From Streptomyces mirabilis (lineage in GTDB: Bacteria > Actinomycetota > Actinomycetes > Streptomycetales > Streptomycetaceae), in NCBI RefSeq assembly GCF_018310535.1, contig NZ_CP074102.1, forward strand, positions 2,108,001 to 2,172,000: 64,000 bases of DNA. The letters run 5' to 3'. Under the pieces are notes generated by a model. The model made no database searches. It had not been told where the DNA came from and saw only the letters and a list, made by a program, of their open reading frames with translations. Position numbers and translations under genes: made by a program. Of this stretch, positions 25,411 to 33,948 are shown one piece after another (position 1 is the stretch's first letter; each line of letters starts with the position of its first letter).

Positions 25411-26658
25411 TCACGCCCCTGTGAGCTTCGCGAACTTCTGCTGGTAGGCCGTCTCTTCCTTCGAGCTCAGTGAGCGGAAGGCGTGGGACTTGGCCTGCAT
25501 GGCCTTGTCGGGAATGATCAGCGGGTTGTCCGCCGCCGACTTGTCGATCTTGGCGAGATAGGGCTGCACTCCCGCGACCGGGCTCACGTAGTTGATGTAG
25601 GCGGCGAGTTCGGCGGCCGGTTCGAGCTCGTAGTAGTAGTCGATGAGCCGCTCGGCGTTCGTCTTGTGGCGCGCCTTGTTGGGGATCAGCATGTTGTCGG
25701 TCGACGTCATGTAGCCGCTGTCCGGGATCACATAACCGACGTCAGGGCTGTCCGCCTGGAGCTGGACGATGTCACCGGCCCAGGCGACGCATGCGGCGAA
25801 GTCGCCCTTGGTGAGGTCCGACGTGTAGTCGTTGCCCGTGAAGCGGCGGATCTGGCCCTTGTCGACGGCCTTCTGGAGGCGGGCGATCACCGCGTCGTAG
25901 TCGTCGTCGGTGAACTTCGCCGGGTCCTTGCCCATGTCGAGCATGGTCATGCCGATGCTGTCGCGCATCTCGGTCAGGAAGCCGACGCGGCCCTTGAGTT
26001 TGGGGTTGTCGAGCAGGTCGGAGACCGACTTCACTTCGACGCCGTCGAGCGCTTTCTTGTTGTATGCGATGACGGTCGAGATGCCCTGCCACGGGTACGA
26101 GTACGCCCGGCCGGGGTCCCAGTCGGGGCTGCGGAACTGGTCCGACAGGTTGGCGAAGGCGTGCGGCAGGTTGGACGCGTCCAGTTTCTGGACGTAGCCC
26201 AGACGGATCATGCGGGCGGCCAGCCAGTCGGTGACCACTATGAGGTCGCGGCCGGTGTCCTGACCCGCGGCGAGCTGCGGCTGGACCTTGCCGAAGAACT
26301 CGTCGTTGTCGTTGATGTCCTCGGTGTACTTGACCTGGATACCGGTCCGCTTGGCGAAGGCGTCGAGCGTGGGACGGTGCTTGCCGCTGTCGTCCACGTC
26401 GATGTACTCGGGCCAGTTGGAGAAGTCGATGACCTTCTCCTTGGCCGAGTGGTCGTCGGCGGAGACGCCGCCCTGGGTCTTGCCCGCGGCCGGGATCCCG
26501 CAGCCGCTCAGCGCGCCGAGCCCGCCGACGGCGAGCGCGCCGCCCGCGGAGGCGCGCAGCAGCGAGCGGCGGCTGAGCGCGGCCCTGCCATTCCTGAAAC
26601 TGCGCCGCATGGCGGCCACTTGGGCCGGGGAGAGGCGGTCCGGCTCGTACTGCTCCAT
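25411..26658 (-). CDS. potD: Polyamine-binding lipoprotein (PotD type)
   Basis: Surface lipoprotein that would deliver putrescine or spermidine, 415 residues. The signal has an unusually long N-region of about 30 residues before SRRSLLRASAGGALAVGG and the lipobox LSGCG, so Tat export and lipidation are likely. The mature domain has the PotD/SBP signatures INDNDEFFGK, GRDLIVVTDWLAARMIRLG and AWAGDIVQLQ. The start ATG at 26658 has AGGG upstream; an earlier in-frame extension has no family-like sequence. The paralogue at 44766-45956 shares these motifs. Second gene in the leftward polyamine operon. Confidence 0.93.
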   Translation of the reverse strand: MEQYEPDRLSPAQVAAMRRSFRNGRAALSRRSLLRASAGGALAVGGLGALSGCGIPAAGKTQGGVSADDHSAKEKVIDFSNWPEYIDVDDSGKHRPTLDAFAKRTGIQVKYTEDINDNDEFFGKVQPQLAAGQDTGRDLIVVTDWLAARMIRLGYVQKLDASNLPHAFANLSDQFRSPDWDPGRAYSYPWQGISTVIAYNKKALDGVEVKSVSDLLDNPKLKGRVGFLTEMRDSIGMTMLDMGKDPAKFTDDDYDAVIARLQKAVDKGQIRRFTGNDYTSDLTKGDFAACVAWAGDIVQLQADSPDVGYVIPDSGYMTSTDNMLIPNKARHKTNAERLIDYYYELEPAAELAAYINYVSPVAGVQPYLAKIDKSAADNPLIIPDKAMQAKSHAFRSLSSKEETAYQQKFAKLTGA

Positions 26659-26758
26659 GCTCGTGATGCCCTTTCGGAAGGGTCGCGGCCGTGGTCTCTC
26701 GGCCTGGTCTGCCACTCGGCGATAGTCGGAAGCCGACGCGCGGCCGGCTCCGGATCGA

Positions 26759-28282
26759 CTAGGGCCGGTCCCCGAAGATCGTGCGGTGCCAGTCCTTCCT
26801 GGCGACCGCGGTGTTGTCGAACATGACGTGCTTGATCTGGGTGTACTCCTCGAACGAGTACGCCGACATGTCCTTGCCGAAGCCGGACGCCTTGTAGCCG
26901 CCGTGCGGCATCTCGCTGATGATCGGAATGTGGTCGTTGACCCACACGCAGCCCGCCTTGATCTCGCGGGTCGCACGGTTGGCCCGGTACACGTCCCGGC
27001 TCCACGCGGAGGCGGCGAGACCGTACGGAGTGTCGTTGGCGAGCCTGATTCCCTCGTCGTCGCTGTCGAAGGGGAGCACCACCAGGACGGGACCGAAGAT
27101 CTCGGACTGGACGATCTCGCTGTCCTGGGGAGCGTCGGCGACGAGCGTGGGCCGGTAGTAGGCGCCGTCCTTGAGCTCTGCGGGGATCTCTCCGCCGGTC
27201 ACCACACGCGCGTAGCCGCGGGCCCGGTCGACGAATCCGGCCACGCGGTCGCGCTGGGCGTGCGAGATCAGCGGGCCGAGGTCGGTGCCGGAGGCGAACG
27301 GGTCGCCGAGGCGGACGCTCGCCATCAGGGCGGCCGTCCTGGACACGAACTCTTCGTAGAGGGGCCTTTGCACATACGCGCGCGTGGCGGCCGTGCAGTC
27401 CTGCCCGGTGTTGATGAGCGAGCCCGCGACCGCGCCGTTCACGGCGGCGTCCAGGTCCGCGTCGTCGAAGACCACGAACGGGGCCTTGCCGCCCAGTTCC
27501 AGATGGAGCCGCTTGACGGTCGAGGTGGCGATCTCGGCGACGCGTTTGCCGACCGCGGTGGACCCGGTGAAGGAGGTCATCGCCACGTCGGGGTGGCCGA
27601 CGAGGTGCTCACCGGCGTCCTTGCCGGCCCCCGTCACGATGTTGATCACGCCGTCCGGGATGCCCGCCTCGGTGGCGGCCATGGCGAAGAGCAGCGAGGT
27701 CAGCGGGGTCAGCTCGGCGGGCTTCAGCACGATCGTGTTGCCCGCGGCGATCGCCGGGAGGATCTTCCAGGCGGCCATCTGGAGGGGGTAGTTCCAGGGC
27801 GCGATGGAGCCGACGACACCGATGGGCTCGCGGCGTACGTACGAGGTGTGGTCGCCGGAGTACTCGCCCGCCGACTGCCCCTGCAGATGCCGGGCCGCGC
27901 CCGCGAAGAAGGCGGTGTTGTCGATGGTGCCGGGCACGTCGAACTCGCGGGTCAGCTTGAGGGGCTTTCCGCACTGGAGCGACTCCGCCCGGGCGAACTC
28001 CTCGGCGCGGTCGGCGAGCACGGCGGCGAAGCGGTGCAGGGCGTCGGAGCGCTCGCCGGGAGTGGCGCCCGCCCAGCCGGGGAACGCCTCACGGGCGGCG
28101 GCGACGGCCGCGTCCACGTCGACGGTGCTCGCCAGCTCGAACGTGTAGACCTCGTCGCCGGTGGCGGGGTCGACGACCGCGTGCGTACGGCCCGAAGTGC
28201 CCTTGGTCAGTCGGCCCGCGATGTACTGCGCGCCTTCCGCGAAACGGTCCTGCGCCTGGAAGCGATGGCCCGGATTGTGCAT
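26759..28282 (-). CDS. Aldehyde dehydrogenase, gamma-aminobutyraldehyde / gamma-glutamyl-aminobutyraldehyde type
   Basis: Oxidises the amino-aldehyde produced from putrescine, 507 residues. Landmarks: SIAPWNYPLQMAAWKI, LKPAELTPLTS, FTGSTAVGKR, Glu in [18 protein letters not shown], and catalytic Cys in [13 protein letters not shown], a form shared by PatD/PuuC and betaine-aldehyde enzymes. The start ATG at 28282 follows GGAGGAGAG, a strong ribosome-binding site. It is the first gene of the six-gene run leading to PotD, PotA, PotB, PotC and the PuuB-like oxidoreductase, which fixes its role in polyamine breakdown. An inverted repeat about 100 bp upstream is a candidate operator. Free versus gamma-glutamylated substrate is not decidable by eye. 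Confidence 0.92.
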   Translation of the reverse strand: MHNPGHRFQAQDRFAEGAQYIAGRLTKGTSGRTHAVVDPATGDEVYTFELASTVDVDAAVAAAREAFPGWAGATPGERSDALHRFAAVLADRAEEFARAESLQCGKPLKLTREFDVPGTIDNTAFFAGAARHLQGQSAGEYSGDHTSYVRREPIGVVGSIAPWNYPLQMAAWKILPAIAAGNTIVLKPAELTPLTSLLFAMAATEAGIPDGVINIVTGAGKDAGEHLVGHPDVAMTSFTGSTAVGKRVAEIATSTVKRLHLELGGKAPFVVFDDADLDAAVNGAVAGSLINTGQDCTAATRAYVQRPLYEEFVSRTAALMASVRLGDPFASGTDLGPLISHAQRDRVAGFVDRARGYARVVTGGEIPAELKDGAYYRPTLVADAPQDSEIVQSEIFGPVLVVLPFDSDDEGIRLANDTPYGLAASAWSRDVYRANRATREIKAGCVWVNDHIPIISEMPHGGYKASGFGKDMSAYSFEEYTQIKHVMFDNTAVARKDWHRTIFGDRP

Positions 28283-28382
28283 GTCGCTCTCCTCCGCCGT
28301 TCTCCCCACTGCCGCGGGGGTGGGCGTAGCTCCAGCTCGATTTGAGTGCCGATCCTGACAGAGCAAAGGGACTCCAACAAGT

Positions 28383-28418
28383 GATTCCGTTGTTGCCTTT
28401 TGGTTACGCGACGGAATC
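28383..28418. promoter_or_regulatory. Inverted repeat upstream of the polyamine operon, candidate operator
   Basis: GATTCCGT at 28383-28390 and ACGGAATC at 28411-28418 are perfect complements separated by 20 bp (centre spacing of 28 bp, about three helical turns minus). The next base pair outward into the spacer is mismatched and the one after matches again. It lies 101 bp upstream of the ALDH start and also faces the NADAR gene, so a dimer bound to half-sites on one face could control either. Confidence 0.6.
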
Positions 28419-28490
28419 TGTCGACCAGGTGTCGAGTCCCCATGGAAAAGGCGGGACGGAATGTCAGTGGTGCGTGCCAAAGTGGCGTGC

Positions 28491-29051
28491 ATGGCGAAGA
28501 TCGATTCTTGGGAAGCGCTGGTCAGCGCGGTCCGCTCGGGGGCGAGAGTCAAGTACCTGCACTTCTGGGGCCACCGCCCGCGGCCGGACGGTCAGGTGAG
28601 TGCGAGCTGTCTGAGCCAGTGGTGGCCGTCACCGTTCGAGGTGGACGGTGTCTCCTACGCGACCGCCGAGCACTGGATGATGGCGGGCAAGGCACGGCTC
28701 TTCGGCGACGCGGAGGCGGAGCGGCGCGCGATCGAGGCGTCCAGCCCCGCGCTCGCCAAGAAGACGGGGCGGCTCGTGCGCGGCTTCGACGAGGCGCTAT
28801 GGGAGCGGGAGCGCTTCGGGATCGTCGTCGAGGGCAGCGTGCACAAGTTCGCCGCCCACCCCGAGCTGCGCGCGTTCCTGCTGGGCACCGGTGCACGGGT
28901 GCTGGTCGAGGCCAGCCCGATGGACCGGGTCTGGGGCATAGGACTCGCGGCGGACGACGAGCGGGCGGCGGATCCCGAGCGGTGGCGGGGCCCGAACCTG
29001 CTGGGATTCGCCTTGATGGAGGCGCGGGAGCGGCTCCTCCGGGAGAACTAG
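28491..29051 (+). CDS. NADAR-family protein (YbiA-like)
   Basis: Soluble protein of 186 residues from ATG at 28491 (MAKIDSWEAL); an ATG at 28461 would add ten residues, and neither start has a strong ribosome-binding site. The NADAR fold is clear: YLHFWGHRP, LSQWWPSPFEVDGVSYATAEHW, MMAGKARLF, VEASPMDRVWGIG and WRGPNLLGFALMEAR. Members of this family cleave N-glycosidic bonds, either of damaged riboflavin intermediates (YbiA, RibX) or of ADP-ribose linked to guanine. The gene is divergent from the polyamine operon and convergent with a DUF4190 gene. No obvious toxin partner lies beside it. Confidence 0.88.
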   Translation: MAKIDSWEALVSAVRSGARVKYLHFWGHRPRPDGQVSASCLSQWWPSPFEVDGVSYATAEHWMMAGKARLFGDAEAERRAIEASSPALAKKTGRLVRGFDEALWERERFGIVVEGSVHKFAAHPELRAFLLGTGARVLVEASPMDRVWGIGLAADDERAADPERWRGPNLLGFALMEARERLLREN

Positions 29052-29076
29052 GTCAGGCGCGGGAGCGGTTGGTGAT

Positions 29077-29928
29077 CTAGCCGAGGTGCGGCACGACGAG
29101 TGAAGTGGAGTAGCCGTCGTCTCCGCTGAACGGGTCGCTGTCACCGCTGTCGTCCGGGAGGACGAAGAAGACCACGATCATCGCGATGCCGAGCGCGATG
29201 CCGACGGCTCCGCAGATGATCCCGGCCAGCGCCTGACCGGGGTTGTTCGCCTCGCCGCGGCGCGCCTTGCGTCGCCCCAGCACGCCGAAGGTCACCGCGA
29301 GGATCCCCAGGATGATCGCGACCGGCCACAGACAGAAGACGACGGCCGAGATGATGCCGAGCACCAGCCCGGCGGTGCCCATGCCGTTGCTCGGCACCGG
29401 GTGCATCATCGGCCAGCCGTAGCCGGGGGCGCCCGGGTAGCCGGCTCCCGGCGCGGGGTAGGCCGGGTAGCCGTATCCGTAGCCGTACGGGACCTGGCCG
29501 GGGCCCTCGGGAGCGATGGGCGGCGGGGGGACCGGCTCTCCGGGGGCGGGCTGGGGGGACGCGAAGGGGTTGTCCCAGGACTGGGGCGGGGACTGGGGGT
29601 GGCTCGGGGTGCCCGGCCCGGGGAGGGCGACGACCGTCGGCTGGTTGTGCACCGAGGGGGGTGTGGGAGCACCGGGCGCGCGGGAGGGTGCCTGGTCCGC
29701 GGGCGGGGCCCAGGGGTTCGGCTCGGGTCGCGGGCTGGCGGCGCCGTTGTCCAGGGGGCCGCCGGGCGGGGAACCCGGCGGGGGGTTCCCGCCGGGTATC
29801 GCGTCCTCGGAACCGACGGCCAACGGCACGTCGATCTGCGTCGGCGGCGGAGCCGACCGGTCCGGGGACGCCCACGGGGTCGCGGCGGCGTCCTGCGGCA
29901 CCTGTGGCGCCTGCGCGTCCTCGGACAT
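29077..29928 (-). CDS. DUF4190 membrane protein with Pro-rich N-terminus
   Basis: Protein of 283 residues. Residues 1-175 are Pro/Gly/Ser-rich and low complexity, ending in Tyr/Pro/Gly repeats (YGYGYGYPAYPAPGAGYPGA). The C-terminal 110 residues have two or three helices of the DUF4190 type (GTAGLVLGIISAVVFCLWPV, ALAGIICGAVGIALGIAMIV). Start ATG at 29928 is preceded by GGAGGGG; a start 12 codons earlier lacks one. Function is unknown; proteins of this design are common in Streptomyces. It ends 26 bp from the convergent NADAR gene. Confidence 0.85.
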   Translation of the reverse strand: MSEDAQAPQVPQDAAATPWASPDRSAPPPTQIDVPLAVGSEDAIPGGNPPPGSPPGGPLDNGAASPRPEPNPWAPPADQAPSRAPGAPTPPSVHNQPTVVALPGPGTPSHPQSPPQSWDNPFASPQPAPGEPVPPPPIAPEGPGQVPYGYGYGYPAYPAPGAGYPGAPGYGWPMMHPVPSNGMGTAGLVLGIISAVVFCLWPVAIILGILAVTFGVLGRRKARRGEANNPGQALAGIICGAVGIALGIAMIVVFFVLPDDSGDSDPFSGDDGYSTSLVVPHLG

Positions 29929-30083
29929 GCGTGAGGTCCCCTCCTCTGTCGTACCTGCCGTCATGCTACGGCCCGAAGGTTCACCCCGTGAGTGGCGGCC
30001 TACGATGATCCTCGAATCACCGATCAGCCGATCACCCGCGTCCCCCGACCACGGTCCGGGGGCGCCGTTCCGGGGAGGAATCC

Positions 30084-31145
30084 TTGACCGACCAGCTCAG
30101 CACCCGCGAGGGCGTCCGCGACCTGCACACCTTCATCGCCGGACTGCCCAAGGCCGAACTGCACGTGCACCACGTCGGATCCGCCTCCCCCCGCATCGTC
30201 TCCGCCCTCGCCGCCCGCCACCCCGACTCCCAGGTGCCGACGGACCCCGAGGCCCTCGCGGACTACTTCACGTTCACGGACTTCGCCCACTTCATCCAGG
30301 TGTACCTGTCCGTCGTCGACCTGATCCGCACACCCGAGGACGTACGCCTGCTGACGTACGAGGTCGCCCGGGACATGGCCCGGCAGCAGGTCCGTTACGC
30401 CGAGCTGACCATCACCCCGTGGTCCTCCACCCGCCGCGGCATCGACGAGCGTGCCTTCATGGACGCCATCGAGGACGCCCGCAAGGCGGCGGAGGCCGAG
30501 TTCGGGGTGGTCCTGCGCTGGTGCTTCGACATTCCCGGCGAGGCGGGGCTCGAGTCGGCCGAGGAGACCCTGCGGCTCGCGACCGACGACCGGCTGCGGC
30601 CGGAGGGGCTGGTCTCCTTCGGGCTCGGCGGCCCCGAAATCGGCGTACCGCGGCCGCAGTTCAAGCCGTACTTCGACCAGGCGATCGCGGCCGGACTGCG
30701 CTCGGTGCCGCACGCGGGTGAGACGACCGGGCCGGAGACCGTCTGGGACGCGCTGAACGAACTGCGCGCCGAGCGCATCGGACACGGCACCAGCTCCGCG
30801 CAGGACCCGAAGCTGCTCGCCCACCTCGCCGAGCACCGCATCGCGCTGGAGGTCTGCCCGACCTCCAACATCGCCACCCGCGCGGTCCGCACCCTCGACG
30901 AGCACCCCATAAAGGAGTTCACCCGGGCCGGGGTCCTCGTCACGATCAACTCCGACGACCCGCCGATGTTCGGCACCGACCTCAACAACGAGTACGCGGT
31001 CGCCGCCCGTCTCCTCGACCTCGACGAACTCGGCCTCGCCGCGCTCGCCAAGAACGCGGTGGAGGCGTCCTTCCTCGACCCGGCCGGCAAGACGCGCCTC
31101 GCCGAGGAGATCGACACCTACGCCTCGGCGTGGCTCACACCCTGA
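30084..31145 (+). CDS. Adenosine-deaminase-superfamily enzyme, probable aminodeoxyfutalosine deaminase
   Basis: Zn-dependent deaminase, 353 residues, starting with TTG at 30084 behind GGGGAGGAA. Metal and catalytic motifs are present: ELHVHHVGS, HAGE, ERIGHG, CPTSN and NSDDP. The first motif reads HVHHVGSASP where true adenosine deaminases usually have HxHLDGA; this variant is, as I recall, a mark of the branch that deaminates 6-aminodeoxyfutalosine in the futalosine menaquinone pathway used by Streptomyces. No other menaquinone gene is adjacent, which is normal because those genes are dispersed. An adenosine deaminase role remains the alternative. GDPD follows 20 bp downstream, so the two are probably co-transcribed. 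Confidence 0.85.
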   Translation: MTDQLSTREGVRDLHTFIAGLPKAELHVHHVGSASPRIVSALAARHPDSQVPTDPEALADYFTFTDFAHFIQVYLSVVDLIRTPEDVRLLTYEVARDMARQQVRYAELTITPWSSTRRGIDERAFMDAIEDARKAAEAEFGVVLRWCFDIPGEAGLESAEETLRLATDDRLRPEGLVSFGLGGPEIGVPRPQFKPYFDQAIAAGLRSVPHAGETTGPETVWDALNELRAERIGHGTSSAQDPKLLAHLAEHRIALEVCPTSNIATRAVRTLDEHPIKEFTRAGVLVTINSDDPPMFGTDLNNEYAVAARLLDLDELGLAALAKNAVEASFLDPAGKTRLAEEIDTYASAWLTP

Positions 31146-31165
31146 GCGACCAGCACAATGGGCCC

Positions 31166-31849
31166 ATGCGCACCGTGACTGCCGTGGCCCACCGCGGCGA
31201 CCCCTATCGCGTCCGCGAGAACACCCTCGACTCGCTGCGTTCCGCGCTCCAACTGGGCGCGGACGCGGTCGAGATCGACGTACGGCTGACCCGCGACAAG
31301 GTGCCCGTGCTGCTGCACGACGAGACGCTGAAACGGCTGTGGGAGCTGGAGCGGCCGCTCAGGTCGCTCTCCTCGGACGAGGTGCGAGGGCTCACGGGCG
31401 GCGGGGTGCCGACGCTCGCGGAGGCCCTCGAGGCGACCAAGGACAGCCGGGTCCTGGTCGATCTGCCGGGAGAGCCCGACGGCGCTGCCGTACGCAGGAT
31501 CATCGACGTCATCCGGGAGTGCGGGGCCCAGGACCGGGTGTACTACTGCGCGGGCGCCCCGGCCATGCTGGCGGTGCGCGCCACCGACCCCGCCGCCGAG
31601 ATCGCGCTGACCTGGACGAGTCTCGCACCGCCGCGCCCGGCCCTCCTCGAAGCCGTACGGCCGCGCTGGATCAACTACCGATTCAGCCTGGTCGACCGCG
31701 CCCTCACGGCCCGCGTCCACCGCGGCGGCCATCTGCTCTCCGTCTGGACACCCGACACCCGCCGTTCCATGCGCCGGCTGTTGGACATGGGGGTGGATTC
31801 GATCACCACGAACCGCATCGACGCGCTGTGCGCGCTGCGCAAGGCCTGA
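31166..31849 (+). CDS. Glycerophosphodiester phosphodiesterase family protein
   Basis: Hydrolase of 227 residues with a GDPD barrel: AHRGDPYRVRENT (catalytic His and Glu/Asn), VEIDVRLTRDKVPVLLHDE (metal ligands and second His) and the end WTPDTRRSMRRLLDMGVDSI. No signal peptide, so cytoplasmic. It would release glycerol phosphate from lipid-derived diesters. Start ATG at 31166 lies 20 bp after the deaminase stop; an in-frame start 36 bp upstream overlaps that gene and is less likely. The protein is slightly short for the family, around 240-260 residues, but all motifs are kept. Confidence 0.9.
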   Translation: MRTVTAVAHRGDPYRVRENTLDSLRSALQLGADAVEIDVRLTRDKVPVLLHDETLKRLWELERPLRSLSSDEVRGLTGGGVPTLAEALEATKDSRVLVDLPGEPDGAAVRRIIDVIRECGAQDRVYYCAGAPAMLAVRATDPAAEIALTWTSLAPPRPALLEAVRPRWINYRFSLVDRALTARVHRGGHLLSVWTPDTRRSMRRLLDMGVDSITTNRIDALCALRKA

Positions 31850-31880
31850 GTCGGCGTGCCGCGGTGAGCCGGAGAGGGAG

Positions 31881-33590
31881 TCAGGAAGTGACCTGCGAGC
31901 GCCGGCTCACCGTCGCCGGGTCGGCGGGGGTCGAGCGGGTCAGGTACTGCGGCACCGGGGCGGTGTCCTTGCCGTTGTCACGGACGAGGCCGTAGCGGAT
32001 CACGCCCTGGGCGGGGCCGGTGCGGACGTCCTCGGTCACCTTGTCCCAGGTCGAGGTCTGGACGAAGAGGTTGTAGTCGGCGGGGCCCTCGTTCTGGTGG
32101 AGGGTGACGGTGCCGTCGATCCAGAAGTACTCGTTCTGCCACATCTGTTGGGTGCCGGAGGGCAGGACGGCGTAGCCCACGGACGGGCCGCCCATCCAGG
32201 TCGTGCCGTCCGTCGAGCCCGACTGCACGTCGTCCATGCGGTGACCGCCGCCCGAGGCGACGTGGAAGAGCTTGCCGCTCAGCCCGGTCCAGGTCGGCAT
32301 GAGCAGCGCGCCGGTGCGCTGCTGGGGCAGGACCTGCCAGCGGACCCGGAAGTAGCCCTGCCCGCTGAGGGTGACCGTCTCCCCGCGATGGGTGAGGCCC
32401 GTGGCGGGCGCGCCGGTGGCGGTGACACCCTTCTCGGCGCGCCGGGGCAGCGCCGCCGGGAGCGCGCTGGCGGCGGGCGCGCTGTCGACGGCGTCGACGA
32501 CGGTGCCGTAGAGCTGGACGCGGGTCTTCGAGGGCGACGGAGACGGTGACGGGGAGGCGGAGGGGGACGGTGAGGGGGCCGGGGAGGCGGACGGCTCGCC
32601 CGTACGTCCCGACGGTGGGCGTGCGGTGCTCGCCGCCGTGGGCGCGGCGAGGGCCGGGGGCGGGTCGTCGGGCGTCCGGGTGACGACGTACAGGCCGCCC
32701 GCCGCGAGAGTGGCGCCGGCCGTGACGGCGACGGCGGGCTTGGTGAGCAGGCCGAGGAGCTTGGCGGACCAACCGACGGAGGTGGCGGCGACCGCCGTCT
32801 TGCCGCCGAGCGCGAGCGACAGCGTGAAACCGACCGGCAGCGGGACGAGGGCGATCCCGACGAGGAGGCGTTCGGCCGGTACGACGGCCTCGCGGGCGCC
32901 CGAGCAGTACGCGCAGCCCCGGATGTGCCGGGCCACCCGCTTGCGCCACACCGAGTCGGGCCGTCCGTCCCAGCGGGCGGTCACCAACCGCAGGTCGGGG
33001 CAGGGGGAGTTGCCCGCGCCGGGGTGGTCGCCGTCGAGCGCCCGCACGATGTCCCGTGCGGTCTCCAGCCGCTGCTTCATCCGCTGCACCCGCACCGCCG
33101 CGTGCTGCCTGCTGATCCCGACCGCCGCCGCCAGCTCGCGCCGGGTGAGTTCGCCCGCGACCTCCAGCCACCACAGCGAGAGCAACTGGCGGTCCTCGTC
33201 GTCGAGCCAGCGCACCGCCTCCGCGACCTCGCGCCGCTGCCCCTCCAACTGAAGTCGCAGCACGGTCAGTTCGGCGAAGTCGGCGGCCTGTTCGCCGGCG
33301 CCGTCGGCCAGCGGCTCGGCCGTCCGGCGGCGCGAGCGCTCCCGTATCTGCCGCATGGTGATGGCGACCAGCCAGGACCGGAAGCTGTCCGGGTCGCGCA
33401 GCGCGCCGAGGTTGCCGACGGCGCGCAGCATGGTCTCCTGCACGACGTCGTCGACGTCCGCGTGACCGTTCAGGGCGCGGCCGACGATGTTGTAGACGAG
33501 CGGGAGCCAGCCCGCGACGAGTTCGTCGAGTGCGCGCCGGTCGCCGGCCTGCGCGGCCGCGATGATGGAGCGCCACTGCCGCCCGTCCAC
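31881..33590 (-). CDS. ECF-type sigma factor fused to zinc finger, membrane segments and extracytoplasmic domain
   Basis: Single protein of 569 residues that would join a transcription factor to its own sensor. Sigma region 2 is at about 20-90 (LPLVYNIVGRALNGHADVDD, VVQETMLRAV, FRSWLVAITMRQIRERSRRR) and region 4 at about 115-175 (EDRQLLSLWWLEVAGELTRR, AAAVGISRQHAAVRVQRMKQ). A zinc-finger-like motif HIRGCAYC follows at about 220, as in anti-sigma factors. Two hydrophobic segments (LLVGIALVPLPVGFTLSLAL; KPAVAVTAGATLAAGGLYVV) come next, then a Ser/Pro repeat linker (SPSPSASPSPSPSPSK) and about 190 outside residues with many Trp/Tyr (GYFRVRWQVLPQQ). Start GTG at 33590 has GGAGGGG six bases upstream. 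The fused design is known in a few actinobacterial ECF groups; the ligand is unknown. Confidence 0.88.
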   Translation of the reverse strand: MDGRQWRSIIAAAQAGDRRALDELVAGWLPLVYNIVGRALNGHADVDDVVQETMLRAVGNLGALRDPDSFRSWLVAITMRQIRERSRRRTAEPLADGAGEQAADFAELTVLRLQLEGQRREVAEAVRWLDDEDRQLLSLWWLEVAGELTRRELAAAVGISRQHAAVRVQRMKQRLETARDIVRALDGDHPGAGNSPCPDLRLVTARWDGRPDSVWRKRVARHIRGCAYCSGAREAVVPAERLLVGIALVPLPVGFTLSLALGGKTAVAATSVGWSAKLLGLLTKPAVAVTAGATLAAGGLYVVTRTPDDPPPALAAPTAASTARPPSGRTGEPSASPAPSPSPSASPSPSPSPSKTRVQLYGTVVDAVDSAPAASALPAALPRRAEKGVTATGAPATGLTHRGETVTLSGQGYFRVRWQVLPQQRTGALLMPTWTGLSGKLFHVASGGGHRMDDVQSGSTDGTTWMGGPSVGYAVLPSGTQQMWQNEYFWIDGTVTLHQNEGPADYNLFVQTSTWDKVTEDVRTGPAQGVIRYGLVRDNGKDTAPVPQYLTRSTPADPATVSRRSQVTS

Positions 33591-33948
33591 GTACGTCCCC
33601 TCCGGTGTCACGGTGACCGCCCCTGCCACTTGGCACACACGGGCGGGAGTGCAGGATCCCCCACCCCGGCAAGCCTGTCCGCGCGCTATGCCGCAGATCA
33701 CAGCCGTTCGTCGGGTCCTGACACACAGGAGACGGAGGGCCGCCCTCCGCGATAACAGTTTTTTTCCCTTCCCGGCCAACGAAACGTTCGCCGCACCCCA
33801 CCTAAGGGCTATCCCCCACAACACCCTTATGGGGCAAGGCAGTTGAACCGGGTCGGCGCCAGGGGCCGGGCCGTCCTCGGGGAGGATCCGGGAACGGGTG
33901 GGCGACCGCAGGATGATCTCACCGTCCCGTCCACACCAGGAGCCGCAG
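33591..33948. promoter_or_regulatory. Divergent promoter region of sigma factor and serine hydrolase genes
   Basis: No gene is supported. An inverted repeat TAAGGG (33803-33808) with CCCTTA (33824-33829) occurs in a C-rich stretch, and a T7 run lies near 33761. Promoters for both divergent genes should lie here; none was assigned with confidence. Confidence 0.4.

Noticed and set aside
15911..28393. ACAACGGA shared by the gabT leader and the polyamine operon leader
   Set aside because: An 8-mer is expected about twice by chance in this window on both strands, and the flanking bases do not match.
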